Below, in pieces: positions 7,156 through 12,743 of a stretch of DNA of 15,208 nucleotides (positions are counted from its first letter, which is position 1; each line of letters opens with the position of its first letter). Origin of the DNA: Desulfohalobiaceae bacterium (lineage in GTDB: Bacteria; Desulfobacterota; Desulfovibrionia; Desulfovibrionales; Desulfothermaceae). The stretch spans positions 1-15,208 of the forward strand of contig JAIPER010000038.1 in the NCBI GenBank assembly GCA_021737115.1. Reading direction: 5' to 3'. Below the pieces are notes generated by a model. It worked only from the letters and a program-made list of their open reading frames with translations. It was not told the origin of the DNA and did not search any database. The translations under genes were made by a program, and so were the position numbers.

Positions 7156-7185
7156 CTGGATTCCGGCCTTCGCCGGAATGACGGA
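7156..7185. repeat. 30-bp palindromic repeat, copy 1
   Basis: Contains a perfect 8-bp stem ATTCCGGC / GCCGGAAT around a CTTC loop (7160-7179), with flanks CTGG and GACGGA. The second copy, in opposite orientation at 8334-8363, agrees at 29 of 30 positions; the one change is in the loop. It resembles the widespread class of short intergenic hairpin repeats of the form GGATTCC...GGAATGACGG. Confidence 0.75.
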
Positions 7186-7264
7186 ATCGTGCCCCTTAAT
7201 TCAGAGCTCTTTCCTGTACTCCAAGGTTTTGGATATTTTTTTGGACAAATATCAGGTTATGATA

Positions 7265-7449
7265 AATTCGAAGCACGAAATCCGAAATACGAAACAAGCA
7301 CGAAATTCAAATTCTCGAATGACAAAAACTAAGATTCAAAGAATACAGAAATAAAAGTAATTGGTTGTCGATCCTTTTTTCTTAGTTTTGAATTTTGAAT
7401 TTTTGTCATTTGAAGTTTGTTTCGAATTTCGTGCTTCGAATTTCGATAT
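7265..7449. repeat. Large imperfect inverted repeat of CGAAAT / CACGAAAT-type units
   Basis: The left arm (about 7265-7336) is composed of AAATTCGAAGCACGAAAT, CCGAAATACGAAACAA, GCACGAAATTC, then AATGACAAAAACTAAG. The right arm (about 7381-7449), read on the minus strand, repeats AAATTCGAAGCACGAAAT, TCGAAACAAACTTC and AATGACAAAAATTC, ending with CTAAG. The arms match with insertions and deletions; the spacer is about 45 bp. Each arm is internally iterated. It lies between two convergent genes. Confidence 0.7.
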
Positions 7450-7530
7450 TATGTCCAATTTTGAAGTCATTTAAAATATTCTTTATTACTTTAAAGACTT
7501 ACGATTAAGTGTCAAGACGCTGGTACGAAG
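7437..7530. repeat. Dispersed repeat, copy 1, just beyond the 3' end of the Nudix gene
   Basis: Begins with CGAATTTCGATATTATG and TCCAATTTTGAAG (7437-7466) and ends with ATTAAGTGTCAAGACGCTGG then TACGAAG (7504-7530). The related copy at 8470-8534 has the same two blocks with a shorter middle. Both copies stop within about 65 bp of the stop codon of a minus-strand gene (7538 and 8598). Confidence 0.55.
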
Positions 7531-7537
7531 CCTATAA

Positions 7538-8200
7538 TTATGCTTGCAGGAGCGAAACCACTGCCTGGATCAGGGAGGCGGTGATTCCCCAGATCACGGC
7601 CGCATTGGTCTGATAGACGAAGACCCGGTGTTCCAGGCCCGGCCAGGGCTTCGCATAGTGGGGCGGCAGACCCAGTTCCTGTACCGGCAGCAGCTCGATC
7701 TCCCGACCGTTTTCATCGATGCATTTCGGTTTGATTTCCAGCTCGAGCCGGTACTCCTTCGGCGGATTATTCTCAAACCAGGAGACAGGAAGGAGAAAGA
7801 CGTCCTCCACTTCCGCGCTGTCCGGGGTCAGGTCGTCAAGGCCGCTGATGTCGAGAGTGGCCAAAAAACTGTCGATGGTGATGCCACGCGGGGAGATAAA
7901 GGTATCCATCCGACCCTGAATATGGATCTTGTCCCTGCTGATGCCGATTTCCTCCATGGTCTCCCTGATGGCCGCAGCCCTGCAGTTCGTATCCAGTCCG
8001 GGATCGAACTGGCCGCCGGGAAAGCTGATCTCCCCTCCCTGTCTGATATTGGCCGCCCTTTTCTCAAACAGGAAGCTGAATTCACCATCTGTTTCCAGCA
8101 GGGGGATGAGCACGGCAGCGTTCAAGTAACGCTCCTTCTCCAGGATGCCGGGATGTTTCGGCAACAGAGCAACGAGGTGGTTCAGGTCCTTTCGTTCCAT
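7538..8200 (-). CDS. Nudix hydrolase, CoA diphosphatase (NudL/YeaB) subfamily
   Basis: Probable cytoplasmic hydrolase of a nucleoside-diphosphate-linked compound; the subfamily typically splits coenzyme A or acyl-CoA into 3',5'-ADP and phosphopantetheine. The 220 residues fit. The subfamily motif that precedes the Nudix box is present: FLFEKRAANIRQGGEISFPGG at about residues 43-63 (first bases of the family pattern LxxKRxxxxxxxxGxxxFPGG). The Nudix box follows at about 62-87 and ends in RETMEEIGI; as in other CoA diphosphatases an Asp replaces the first consensus Glu, and there is one extra residue before the helix. The ATG at 8200-8198 lacks an obvious Shine-Dalgarno. The gene lies alone between two repeat-rich spacers, in the same direction as pabBC. 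Substrate not proven; another Nudix activity is possible. Confidence 0.85.
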   Translation of the reverse strand: MERKDLNHLVALLPKHPGILEKERYLNAAVLIPLLETDGEFSFLFEKRAANIRQGGEISFPGGQFDPGLDTNCRAAAIRETMEEIGISRDKIHIQGRMDTFISPRGITIDSFLATLDISGLDDLTPDSAEVEDVFLLPVSWFENNPPKEYRLELEIKPKCIDENGREIELLPVQELGLPPHYAKPWPGLEHRVFVYQTNAAVIWGITASLIQAVVSLLQA

Positions 8201-8333
8201 GGGGCAATTTCAGACTTCGTATGTCCGTTCCTGTATTGACAGTTAACTGTTTAAAATGATTGCCTTGACTTCACGATTGGACATTCATCCAGTTTTTGCG
8301 TACTTTGAGTTCCTCAGTTGCCTCATTCTCTTG

Positions 8334-8363
8334 TCCGTCATTCCGGCGGAGGCCGGAATCCAG
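8334..8363. repeat. 30-bp palindromic repeat, copy 2 (inverted relative to copy 1)
   Basis: Minus-strand reading CTGGATTCCGGCCTCCGCC then GGAATGACGGA matches the copy at 7156-7185 except for one loop base. The 8-bp stem is preserved. The two copies flank the Nudix gene in opposite orientation, about 1.15 kb apart. Confidence 0.75.
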
Positions 8364-8469
8364 ACAGACGATGCTATGATATCAGTCTTTCCAAGCAGGA
8401 TTACCACCTTCAATCATTCGCAGTTTCCAGACTCGCTGCCATTTCTTTATTCTCTTCTCCCTAAGAATT

Positions 8470-8534
8470 CGAATTTCTATATTATGTGCCAATTTTGAGG
8501 CTTTAAATTTAAGCATCAAAGTGCTGCTACAAAA
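8470..8534. repeat. Dispersed repeat, copy 2, just beyond the 3' end of pabBC
   Basis: CGAATTTCTATATTATG and TGCCAATTTTGAGG (8470-8500), then TTTAAGCATCAAAGTGCTGC and TACAAAA. It is the diverged partner of 7437-7530, in the same orientation, with most differences in the middle part. Confidence 0.55.
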
Positions 8535-8597
8535 TCTGAAGTTGATAAGCCCGGAATCGAGATCTTCAAAAGACAGTAGGCTTTTTGCGGCTTTTCG

Positions 8598-10853
8598 TCA
8601 AGACATGGACGGGTCGGGAAAAAGCACCCGGTTAACCTCTTTCGCCAGCAGGCTTGATTCCCTGAACTCCCTGTCGTCGATCCTACGGACAGCGGCCGCC
8701 CCCAGCAGGGAGTTGGTCAATAGGACCCGATCCCCTGGCCGGAGATCGGTTGGGAACACTTTGCGGCGATCAACTGTGAATCCCAGGCGGCTAAGGGCCT
8801 CCATGGCCTTTTCCTGCGTGATCCCGGGAAGGACATGACAGGAGGTGGGGACCAGGACTGATTTCCCCCTGATGATCAGGAGATTGGCTGTGTTGGTTTC
8901 CGAGATCGTCCCATCGGGGTTCAGGATCAGGGCCTCGTTCGCCCCTGCCTGCCTGGCCCATTGGCCGGCCAGAAAATAGTACAAGTAGTTACAGGTCTTG
9001 TGATCCGCCAGAGGGCTCTGTCTGGATTGGGGATAGGTCCGGAGTTCGATTGAGGCTTTGTCCGCATGCTTTAATCTGGGGGTGTATTTCCGGGCCGTGA
9101 TCAGCAGGGTGTGGTCCCAGGGGGGACGGGTTCTTTCTCCTCTGGCCGCGAGAATTTTGACGGCGGCAATGTCATGGTCCAGTTCGTTGGCCTGGAGCAG
9201 AGAGGCGATGATCTCCTGAAAGGACAGGTCCGGGAACGCAGAGTCAAAAAAAACGGTCCAGGAGCGGGAAAGCCTTTGTATATGTTCATGGAGATAGCGC
9301 ACTTTTCCCTGATCGACCCGGATGGTTTCAAAGATGCCGAAACCGTACTGAAATCCGGGATCGTTCGCAGGGATCCGGGCTTTTGATTGATCGACGATCA
9401 GGCCGTTGAACCAGACCCTGGCGGGTTTTTCCGCCTCTACGGCTTCCCCCTGAAAGGCCTGCATCAGGGTCTGGCCCTTGTGCAGGGTTTCAGAATACTC
9501 CGCCTCAGGCTCTGAATCAAAGACGATGCCGCCGCCAACGGAGAAGACGATCCTCTGGTTGATCAGGGTTGCGGTCCGAATGGCGATGGACAGGTCCAGG
9601 GTGTCGTGGAAACTGAGATAGCCGATGGAACCGGTGTAAATATGGCGCTTATGGGTTTCCAGTTCGTCGATGATCTCCATGGCCCGGACCTTGGGACAGC
9701 CGGTGATGGATCCCCCGGGAAAGGCCGCGCTGATCAGATCCAGGCTGTCCTTGTCCCGGTCCAGTTCCCCCTTGACGATGGAGACCAGATGGAACACGTT
9801 TTTATAGGCTTCGAGCCGCAGATGTTCGGCCACCCGGACAGAGTCGGCAGAGCAGACCTTGCCCAGGTCGTTTCGGTGCAAATCCACGATCATGGAGAGT
9901 TCGGCCCGGTCTTTGGGGCTGTTTTGCAGTTCTGATCGCAGGGCGCGGTCCTCTTCAGGGGTCCCGCCCCTGGGTCTGGTCCCCTTGATGGGCCTGGTCT
10001 CCACATCCCGGTCCAGGCGCTGGAGGAACCTCTCCGGAGAGGTGGACAGGACCTCGTGATCCCCGGCATTGATATAGGCAAAAAAAGGAGCCGGGTTTCG
10101 GGCGAAGAGTTCCTGAAAGAGGGCATAGCCGCTGCCCTTGAAATCCAGGCTGAATCTCTGGGAGAGGTTGACCTGGTAGACATGACCTTTTTTGATGTAG
10201 TCCCGGATCTTTTCTATGGCCAGTATGTAGTCGGATTTGGCGTAATTCGACCGCAGCCGGCCGCTGCCCGCCCTTTCTTGTTCAGGCTTGGCCGGTTTTT
10301 CTCTTTGTGAGAAGAAGAAGTCTCGGGATTCTTTCAGGCCGCCCCGGCCGCCGGAGTCTCTGACCGGAAGGCAGAGATAGGTTTGCCGGGTCTGGATGAC
10401 CTGAATGACCAGAATGGACGGGCAGACCAGATAGAGCTCCGGCAGGTGCAGGTCGTCCAGGCAGGTAGTGTTGAGCTCTTCCAGGCGGTTTTTCAGATCA
10501 TAGCTGAAGTATCCGAAGAGACCGGAGACGACGGGGAGAAGGACAGATCCCTGGTTTGGCAGGCGGTTACGTTCGAGGACCCGGCGAAGAAGGGCGAAAG
10601 GATCCCCGTTCAGGGTGAATTGGGAGTTGTCTGCAGTCAGGGTGAACTCTTCCCGACTAGAGCGGATGGTCAACCAGGGATTGACGGCCAGAATGTGATG
10701 ACGGGCGCTGTCCATCTCCCCTCCGCTCAAAAGGACCACGCTTTCCGGAAGATGGGCGAATCTGGCGGCAAGATCCTGAAAGGGCTCTCTGAGGCGGATC
10801 TCTTCGATCTCGACCCCGGTCACCCGGGGGATGGCTTCCATAGGGCGGCTCAT
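8598..10853 (-). CDS. pabBC: Fused aminodeoxychorismate synthase component I and aminodeoxychorismate lyase (PabB-PabC)
   Basis: A bifunctional cytoplasmic enzyme for p-aminobenzoate, the aryl part of folate. The PabB half (about residues 1-470) uses ammonia from PabA to turn chorismate into 4-amino-4-deoxychorismate; the PabC half (about 480-751) is a PLP-dependent class IV lyase releasing p-aminobenzoate and pyruvate. PabB marks: a divergent N-terminal region to about 190, the chorismate-binding domain 205-467, PIKGTRPRG at 288-296 with K290 aligning to the catalytic lysine of PabB rather than anthranilate synthase, DLHRNDLGKV at 324-333, and FPGGSITGCPK at 378-388. PabC marks: NDPGFQYGFGIFETIRV at 497-513, the PLP lysine K619 in ADHKTCNYL, and NPDGTISETNTANL at 645-658. 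The linker 465-480 is short. The ribosome-binding site is weak (AAGAAG 13 bases upstream). pabA is upstream on the same strand, separated by 340 bp that include a MITE-like element. Confidence 0.94.
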   Translation of the reverse strand: MSRPMEAIPRVTGVEIEEIRLREPFQDLAARFAHLPESVVLLSGGEMDSARHHILAVNPWLTIRSSREEFTLTADNSQFTLNGDPFALLRRVLERNRLPNQGSVLLPVVSGLFGYFSYDLKNRLEELNTTCLDDLHLPELYLVCPSILVIQVIQTRQTYLCLPVRDSGGRGGLKESRDFFFSQREKPAKPEQERAGSGRLRSNYAKSDYILAIEKIRDYIKKGHVYQVNLSQRFSLDFKGSGYALFQELFARNPAPFFAYINAGDHEVLSTSPERFLQRLDRDVETRPIKGTRPRGGTPEEDRALRSELQNSPKDRAELSMIVDLHRNDLGKVCSADSVRVAEHLRLEAYKNVFHLVSIVKGELDRDKDSLDLISAAFPGGSITGCPKVRAMEIIDELETHKRHIYTGSIGYLSFHDTLDLSIAIRTATLINQRIVFSVGGGIVFDSEPEAEYSETLHKGQTLMQAFQGEAVEAEKPARVWFNGLIVDQSKARIPANDPGFQYGFGIFETIRVDQGKVRYLHEHIQRLSRSWTVFFDSAFPDLSFQEIIASLLQANELDHDIAAVKILAARGERTRPPWDHTLLITARKYTPRLKHADKASIELRTYPQSRQSPLADHKTCNYLYYFLAGQWARQAGANEALILNPDGTISETNTANLLIIRGKSVLVPTSCHVLPGITQEKAMEALSRLGFTVDRRKVFPTDLRPGDRVLLTNSLLGAAAVRRIDDREFRESSLLAKEVNRVLFPDPSMS

Positions 10854-10877
10854 GGGTATTGAATCTTCTTAAACAGT

Positions 10878-10969
10878 TATACTGATCCAACTTAGCTTTT
10901 TGTGAAATTTGTGCCTGGACCCTTGGGGTCGCCAGTCTTTGTTGTAAAAACCAAAATTGGATCAGTATA
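10878..10969 (+). mobile_element. MITE-like element, copy A (upstream of pabBC)
   Basis: A 92-bp non-coding element with perfect 13-bp terminal inverted repeats TATACTGATCCAA, an imperfectly self-complementary body and a self-complementary centre around GGACCC-TT-GGGGTC. The outermost TA at each end may be a TA target duplication, as made by IS630/Tc1-mariner transposases. Copy B at 11891-11980 is the same element in opposite orientation. No transposase is present in the window. Confidence 0.75.
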
Positions 10970-11048
10970 CCTCCAAATCAGCGCGGCCAGCGGCCGCGTT
11001 CGTATGAAACTTCATGTTTTTTCAAAAAGCAAGCCTGTTTAAGAGAAG

Positions 11049-11082
11049 GGATTCTTCGCTCGCGGACTCGCTCAGAATGACA
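11049..11082. repeat. Widespread-type intergenic repeat segment (single copy here)
   Basis: GGATTCTTCGCTCGCGG then ACTCGCTCAGAATGACA. Its ends ATTCT and AGAAT are complementary, and the wording is familiar from dispersed intergenic repeats in many environmental bacterial genomes. It occurs once in this window, so the repeat status rests on general recognition rather than internal evidence. Confidence 0.4.
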
Positions 11083-11193
11083 GAGAGAGGAGAGCTTTTG
11101 CGAAACTTCATGGCAACTTTTTGAAGTTTCTGCCTTGATCAAACTGGCAATTAGTAACTTCCATCCAATCACACAACATACTGACCATATTCT

Positions 11194-11808
11194 TTAATTT
11201 ATTAAATACTTATATGTCAGGCCTGCCGGAGGCAGGGCTGACATCAGAAAGTTTTCCACGAGCCGGGAACCGGATTCGGTCATGAAACTTTCCGGGTGGA
11301 ATTGAACCCCGTACACCGGATAACCGGGAAGGGCCAGCCCCATGACCATGTGATCCTCATTCCAGGCCGTGACCTGCAGCTTGGAAACAGGACTCGGCCT
11401 GACCTGCAGAGAATGATAGCGGGCAGCCCGAAAGGGAGAGGGCAGGCCTGCAAACAGCCCCTGACCAGTGTGCTGAACCAGCGAGGTCTTGCCGTGAACC
11501 GGCAGCTCTGCCCTGACGGTTGTCCCTTGAAAGCATTCATTGAGACACTGCATTCCCAGACAGACGCCGAGAATGGGCCTGGAGGCGTGAAAATGGGAGA
11601 TGACTTCCATGGAAATACCGGCACCGGCCGGATCCCGCGGGCCGGGGCTGATCAGCAGGTAGTCAGGATAAAAGTCCTGGATTTCAGTCAGGGTGATCTT
11701 GTCGTTTCTGTGCACTTCAATGATCAACCGGTAGCACCGAAACATCTGGACCAGATTGTAGGTAAAGGAGTCGTAATTATCGATAACCAGGAGTTTTCTG
11801 CTCTTCAT
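11194..11808 (-). CDS. pabA: Aminodeoxychorismate synthase component II (glutamine amidotransferase, PabA/TrpG family)
   Basis: Hydrolyses glutamine and channels ammonia to PabB. From the ATG at 11808-11806 it has 204 residues. Class I amidotransferase marks: IDNYDSFTYNLVQ (9-21), ISPGPRDP (53-60), the nucleophile C83 in GVCLGMQ, and the triad partners H171 and E173 in VQFHPES. The family norm is GVCLGHQ, so M86 is a small deviation. RYHSLQ (130-135) is the usual HS loop. An in-frame extension upstream would run through the leader hairpin and the MITE-like element and has no family homology, so I reject it. The C-terminal tail, about 14 residues after VENFLM, is encoded by a hairpin-forming repeat (11214-11244). 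TrpG of anthranilate synthase is very similar; the pabBC neighbour decides for PabA, though PabA proteins often serve both enzymes. Confidence 0.9.
   Translation of the reverse strand: MKSRKLLVIDNYDSFTYNLVQMFRCYRLIIEVHRNDKITLTEIQDFYPDYLLISPGPRDPAGAGISMEVISHFHASRPILGVCLGMQCLNECFQGTTVRAELPVHGKTSLVQHTGQGLFAGLPSPFRAARYHSLQVRPSPVSKLQVTAWNEDHMVMGLALPGYPVYGVQFHPESFMTESGSRLVENFLMSALPPAGLTYKYLIN
11214..11244. repeat. Hairpin-forming palindrome at the 3' end of pabA
   Basis: ATGTCAGGCCTGCC (11214-11227), loop GGA, then GGCAGGGCTGACAT (11231-11244): a 14-bp stem with one mismatch. It lies within the last codons of pabA and ends 20 bp before the stop. No T-run follows on the minus strand, so it is a structured 3' end or an inserted palindromic repeat rather than a classical terminator. 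Confidence 0.6.
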
Positions 11809-11829
11809 CGGTTTCAACTCATTTTTTTT

Positions 11830-11863
11830 AAAAAAAATACCACCCGGACATGAGTCTGGGTGG
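11830..11863 (-). terminator. Terminator-like hairpin in the pabA leader (possible attenuator)
   Basis: Minus-strand reading: CCACCCAGAC (11863-11854), loop TCAT, GTCCGGGTGG (11849-11840), directly followed by TATTTTTTTT (11839-11830). The stem is 10 bp with one A:C mismatch, and the T-run is ideal for intrinsic termination. It ends 21 bp before the pabA ATG, with no recognisable gene upstream to terminate, so it would act on pabA's own transcript or on read-through entering from the MITE-like element. Confidence 0.55.
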
Positions 11864-11888
11864 CCGAAACCTGGAACATAACTCATTT

Positions 11889-11918
11889 TATATACTGATC
11901 CAATTTTGGTTTTTACAA
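11889..11918 (-). promoter_or_regulatory. Weak candidate promoter for pabA at the edge of MITE-like copy B
   Basis: Minus strand: TTGTAA at 11918-11913 (4 of 6), an 18-bp spacer and TATATA at 11894-11889. The -35-like box and spacer lie in the element; the -10-like box straddles its junction with flanking DNA. Initiation would give a leader of about 75 nt containing the terminator-like hairpin. Low confidence, as the -35 match is modest. Confidence 0.3.
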
Positions 11919-11980
11919 CAAAGACTGGCGACCCCCGGGTCCGGGCCAAATTTCACAAAAAGCTAAGTTGGATCAGTATA
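11891..11980 (-). mobile_element. MITE-like element, copy B (upstream of pabA)
   Basis: A 90-bp element that, read on the minus strand, equals copy A (10878-10969) throughout except for the centre, where there are small substitutions and a 2-bp length difference. The terminal inverted repeats TATACTGATCCAA are intact. A and B face each other as an inverted pair with pabA between them, about 920 bp apart. Confidence 0.75.
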
Positions 11981-12330
11981 CCAGTAGTTGGCATAATTTA
12001 AATTTGCGGTTTGTATCTGCCTTCAATAAGACCCTGATGGGAGACTACTTCGGTCTATGCCCATTATCATGAAATCCGCTGGTCTTGACCACAGGGAAAA
12101 AGAATTTATAGTAACGTTAGAGATCGAGGTCAAGAAGTTTTTGCTATGGAAGCTCTCCGTGCCTATCACCCTCATCAAATTTTGACATTTTTGAATTTCG
12201 GCTTACTCTAGGGACAAGATATGGCGGGTTGCAGCCTTTTTTTCAATATATAACAAATTATTTCAAGGTGATATGTTCAGCTGGGTTCAGGACGGGATCG
12301 AGGCCCCCGGAAGAAATCAGGAATGAAAAC

Positions 12331-12359
12331 TTGAGTCGAAATGCATTATGGATTATAAT
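12331..12359 (+). promoter_or_regulatory. Candidate sigma-70 promoter of clpSA
   Basis: TTGAGT at 12331-12336 (4 of 6), a 17-bp spacer and a perfect TATAAT at 12354-12359. Initiation near 12366 gives a leader of about 60 nt before clpS. No heat-shock-type CIRCE or sigma-32 element was seen. Confidence 0.6.
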
Positions 12360-12427
12360 TAAGCCCAGTCCGGCTAGGGACTCGTCGGTCTCATAACAAT
12401 AAAAGCGAGAAACGGTAAGGGATGGGT

Positions 12428-12742
12428 ATGATCTGGAGGTTGGACAAACCGGAGCATGAGGAGGATTTCGGACTGGAGGACGAGATCCAGGAGCCTCCCA
12501 TGTATAAGGTTTTACTGCACAACGACCATTACACCACCATGGAGTTTGTGATTTACGTTCTGAAGACTGTTTTTTCCAAACAAGAGGAAGAAGCGGTTCA
12601 AATCATGTTGAATGTTCATCGGAACGGTGTCGGAGTGTGCGGCGTGTTCACGGCGGAAGTGGCTGAAACGAAAGTGGCCAGGGTGAAATTTCTGGCCCGG
12701 AAGCAGAAATACCCATTACAATGTACAATGGAAGAGGTATAA
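12428..12742 (+). CDS. clpS: ATP-dependent Clp protease adaptor ClpS
   Basis: Small cytoplasmic adaptor that binds N-degron substrates and delivers them to ClpA-ClpP. The product has 104 residues, the usual size. An acidic flexible N-terminal arm (about 1-23) precedes the core. The N-degron pocket segment reads KVLLHNDHYTTMEFV, against VILVNDDYTPMEFV in E. coli, so the second pocket aspartate is a histidine here; I recall this variant from other delta-group ClpS proteins. The later motif VHRNGVGVCGVFTAEVAETK is conserved and includes the family histidine. TAAGGG ends 6 bases before the ATG at 12428, which favours this over the ATG two codons upstream at 12422. clpA starts one base after the stop, so the two form an operon. 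Confidence 0.95.
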   Translation: MIWRLDKPEHEEDFGLEDEIQEPPMYKVLLHNDHYTTMEFVIYVLKTVFSKQEEEAVQIMLNVHRNGVGVCGVFTAEVAETKVARVKFLARKQKYPLQCTMEEV

Positions 12743-12743
12743 T

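Larger units (their letters stand above)
6994..7537. other. Convergent spacer between folE2 and the Nudix gene, filled with repeats
   Basis: These 544 bp lie between the ends of two convergent genes. In order they hold the 6992-7043 repeat, about 110 bp with no recognisable feature, the hairpin repeat at 7156-7185, an AT-rich stretch, the large imperfect inverted repeat 7265-7449 and the dispersed repeat 7437-7530. No open reading frame here resembles a protein. No T-tailed terminator was identified for either flanking gene, although the large inverted repeat could end transcription from both sides. Confidence 0.6.
8201..8597. other. Spacer between the Nudix gene and pabBC
   Basis: These 397 bp contain the Nudix gene's upstream region, with a perfect 12-bp palindrome ACAGTTAACTGT at 8239-8250 about 40 bp before its ATG, the hairpin repeat at 8334-8363 and the dispersed repeat at 8470-8534. 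No convincing -35/-10 pair was found for the Nudix gene, no terminator with a T-run for pabBC, and no plausible gene. Confidence 0.5.
10854..11193. other. Repeat-rich spacer between pabA and pabBC
   Basis: This 340-bp gap separates two genes that work as one enzyme. It contains MITE-like copy A (10878-10969); a perfect GC hairpin CGCGGCC-AGC-GGCCGCG (10982-10998); a repeat-like segment with CGCTCGCGGACTCGCTCAG (11049-11082); and a hairpin with stem GAAACTTCA / TGAAGTTTC (11102-11130), whose left arm GAAACTTCATG also occurs at 11006-11016. No gene or clear terminator was seen; whether pabBC is read from the pabA promoter or its own is undetermined. Confidence 0.55.
11809..12427. other. Divergent spacer between pabA and clpS
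   Basis: This 619-bp region between two divergent genes holds the pabA leader with a terminator-like hairpin, MITE-like copy B, about 350 bp without recognised features (11981-12330) and the clpSA promoter. The featureless part has only short open frames (for example 42 codons from ATG 12057) with no family resemblance. A TTGACA at 12182-12187 lacks a good -10 box. No RNA gene was recognised. Confidence 0.5.

Noticed and set aside
7265..7449. CRISPR array in the CGAAAT-rich region
   Set aside because: Units are degenerate, have no constant repeat length and no unique spacers, and form inverted arms rather than direct repeats.
11809..11949. N-terminal extension of pabA by 47 codons
   Set aside because: The extension reads through a terminator-like hairpin and MITE-like copy B and has no resemblance to PabA; the family N-terminus KLLVIDNYDSF begins right after the ATG at 11808.
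10878..11980. Integron attC sites
   Set aside because: The elements are imperfect palindromes of ~90 bp, but their ends (TATACTGATCCAA) lack the RYYYAAC / GTTRRRY core sites, and no integrase is present.
12057..12185. 42-codon open frame in the pabA-clpS spacer
   Set aside because: No clear ribosome-binding site at proper spacing, no recognisable family and no repeat of the frame elsewhere; cannot be supported as a gene.
12182..12243. TTGACA followed by GGCGGGTTGCAGCC and a T-run, as a possible small RNA gene
   Set aside because: No acceptable -10 box at 16-18 bp, and the stem is only about 3 bp; the implied RNA would be under 35 nt.
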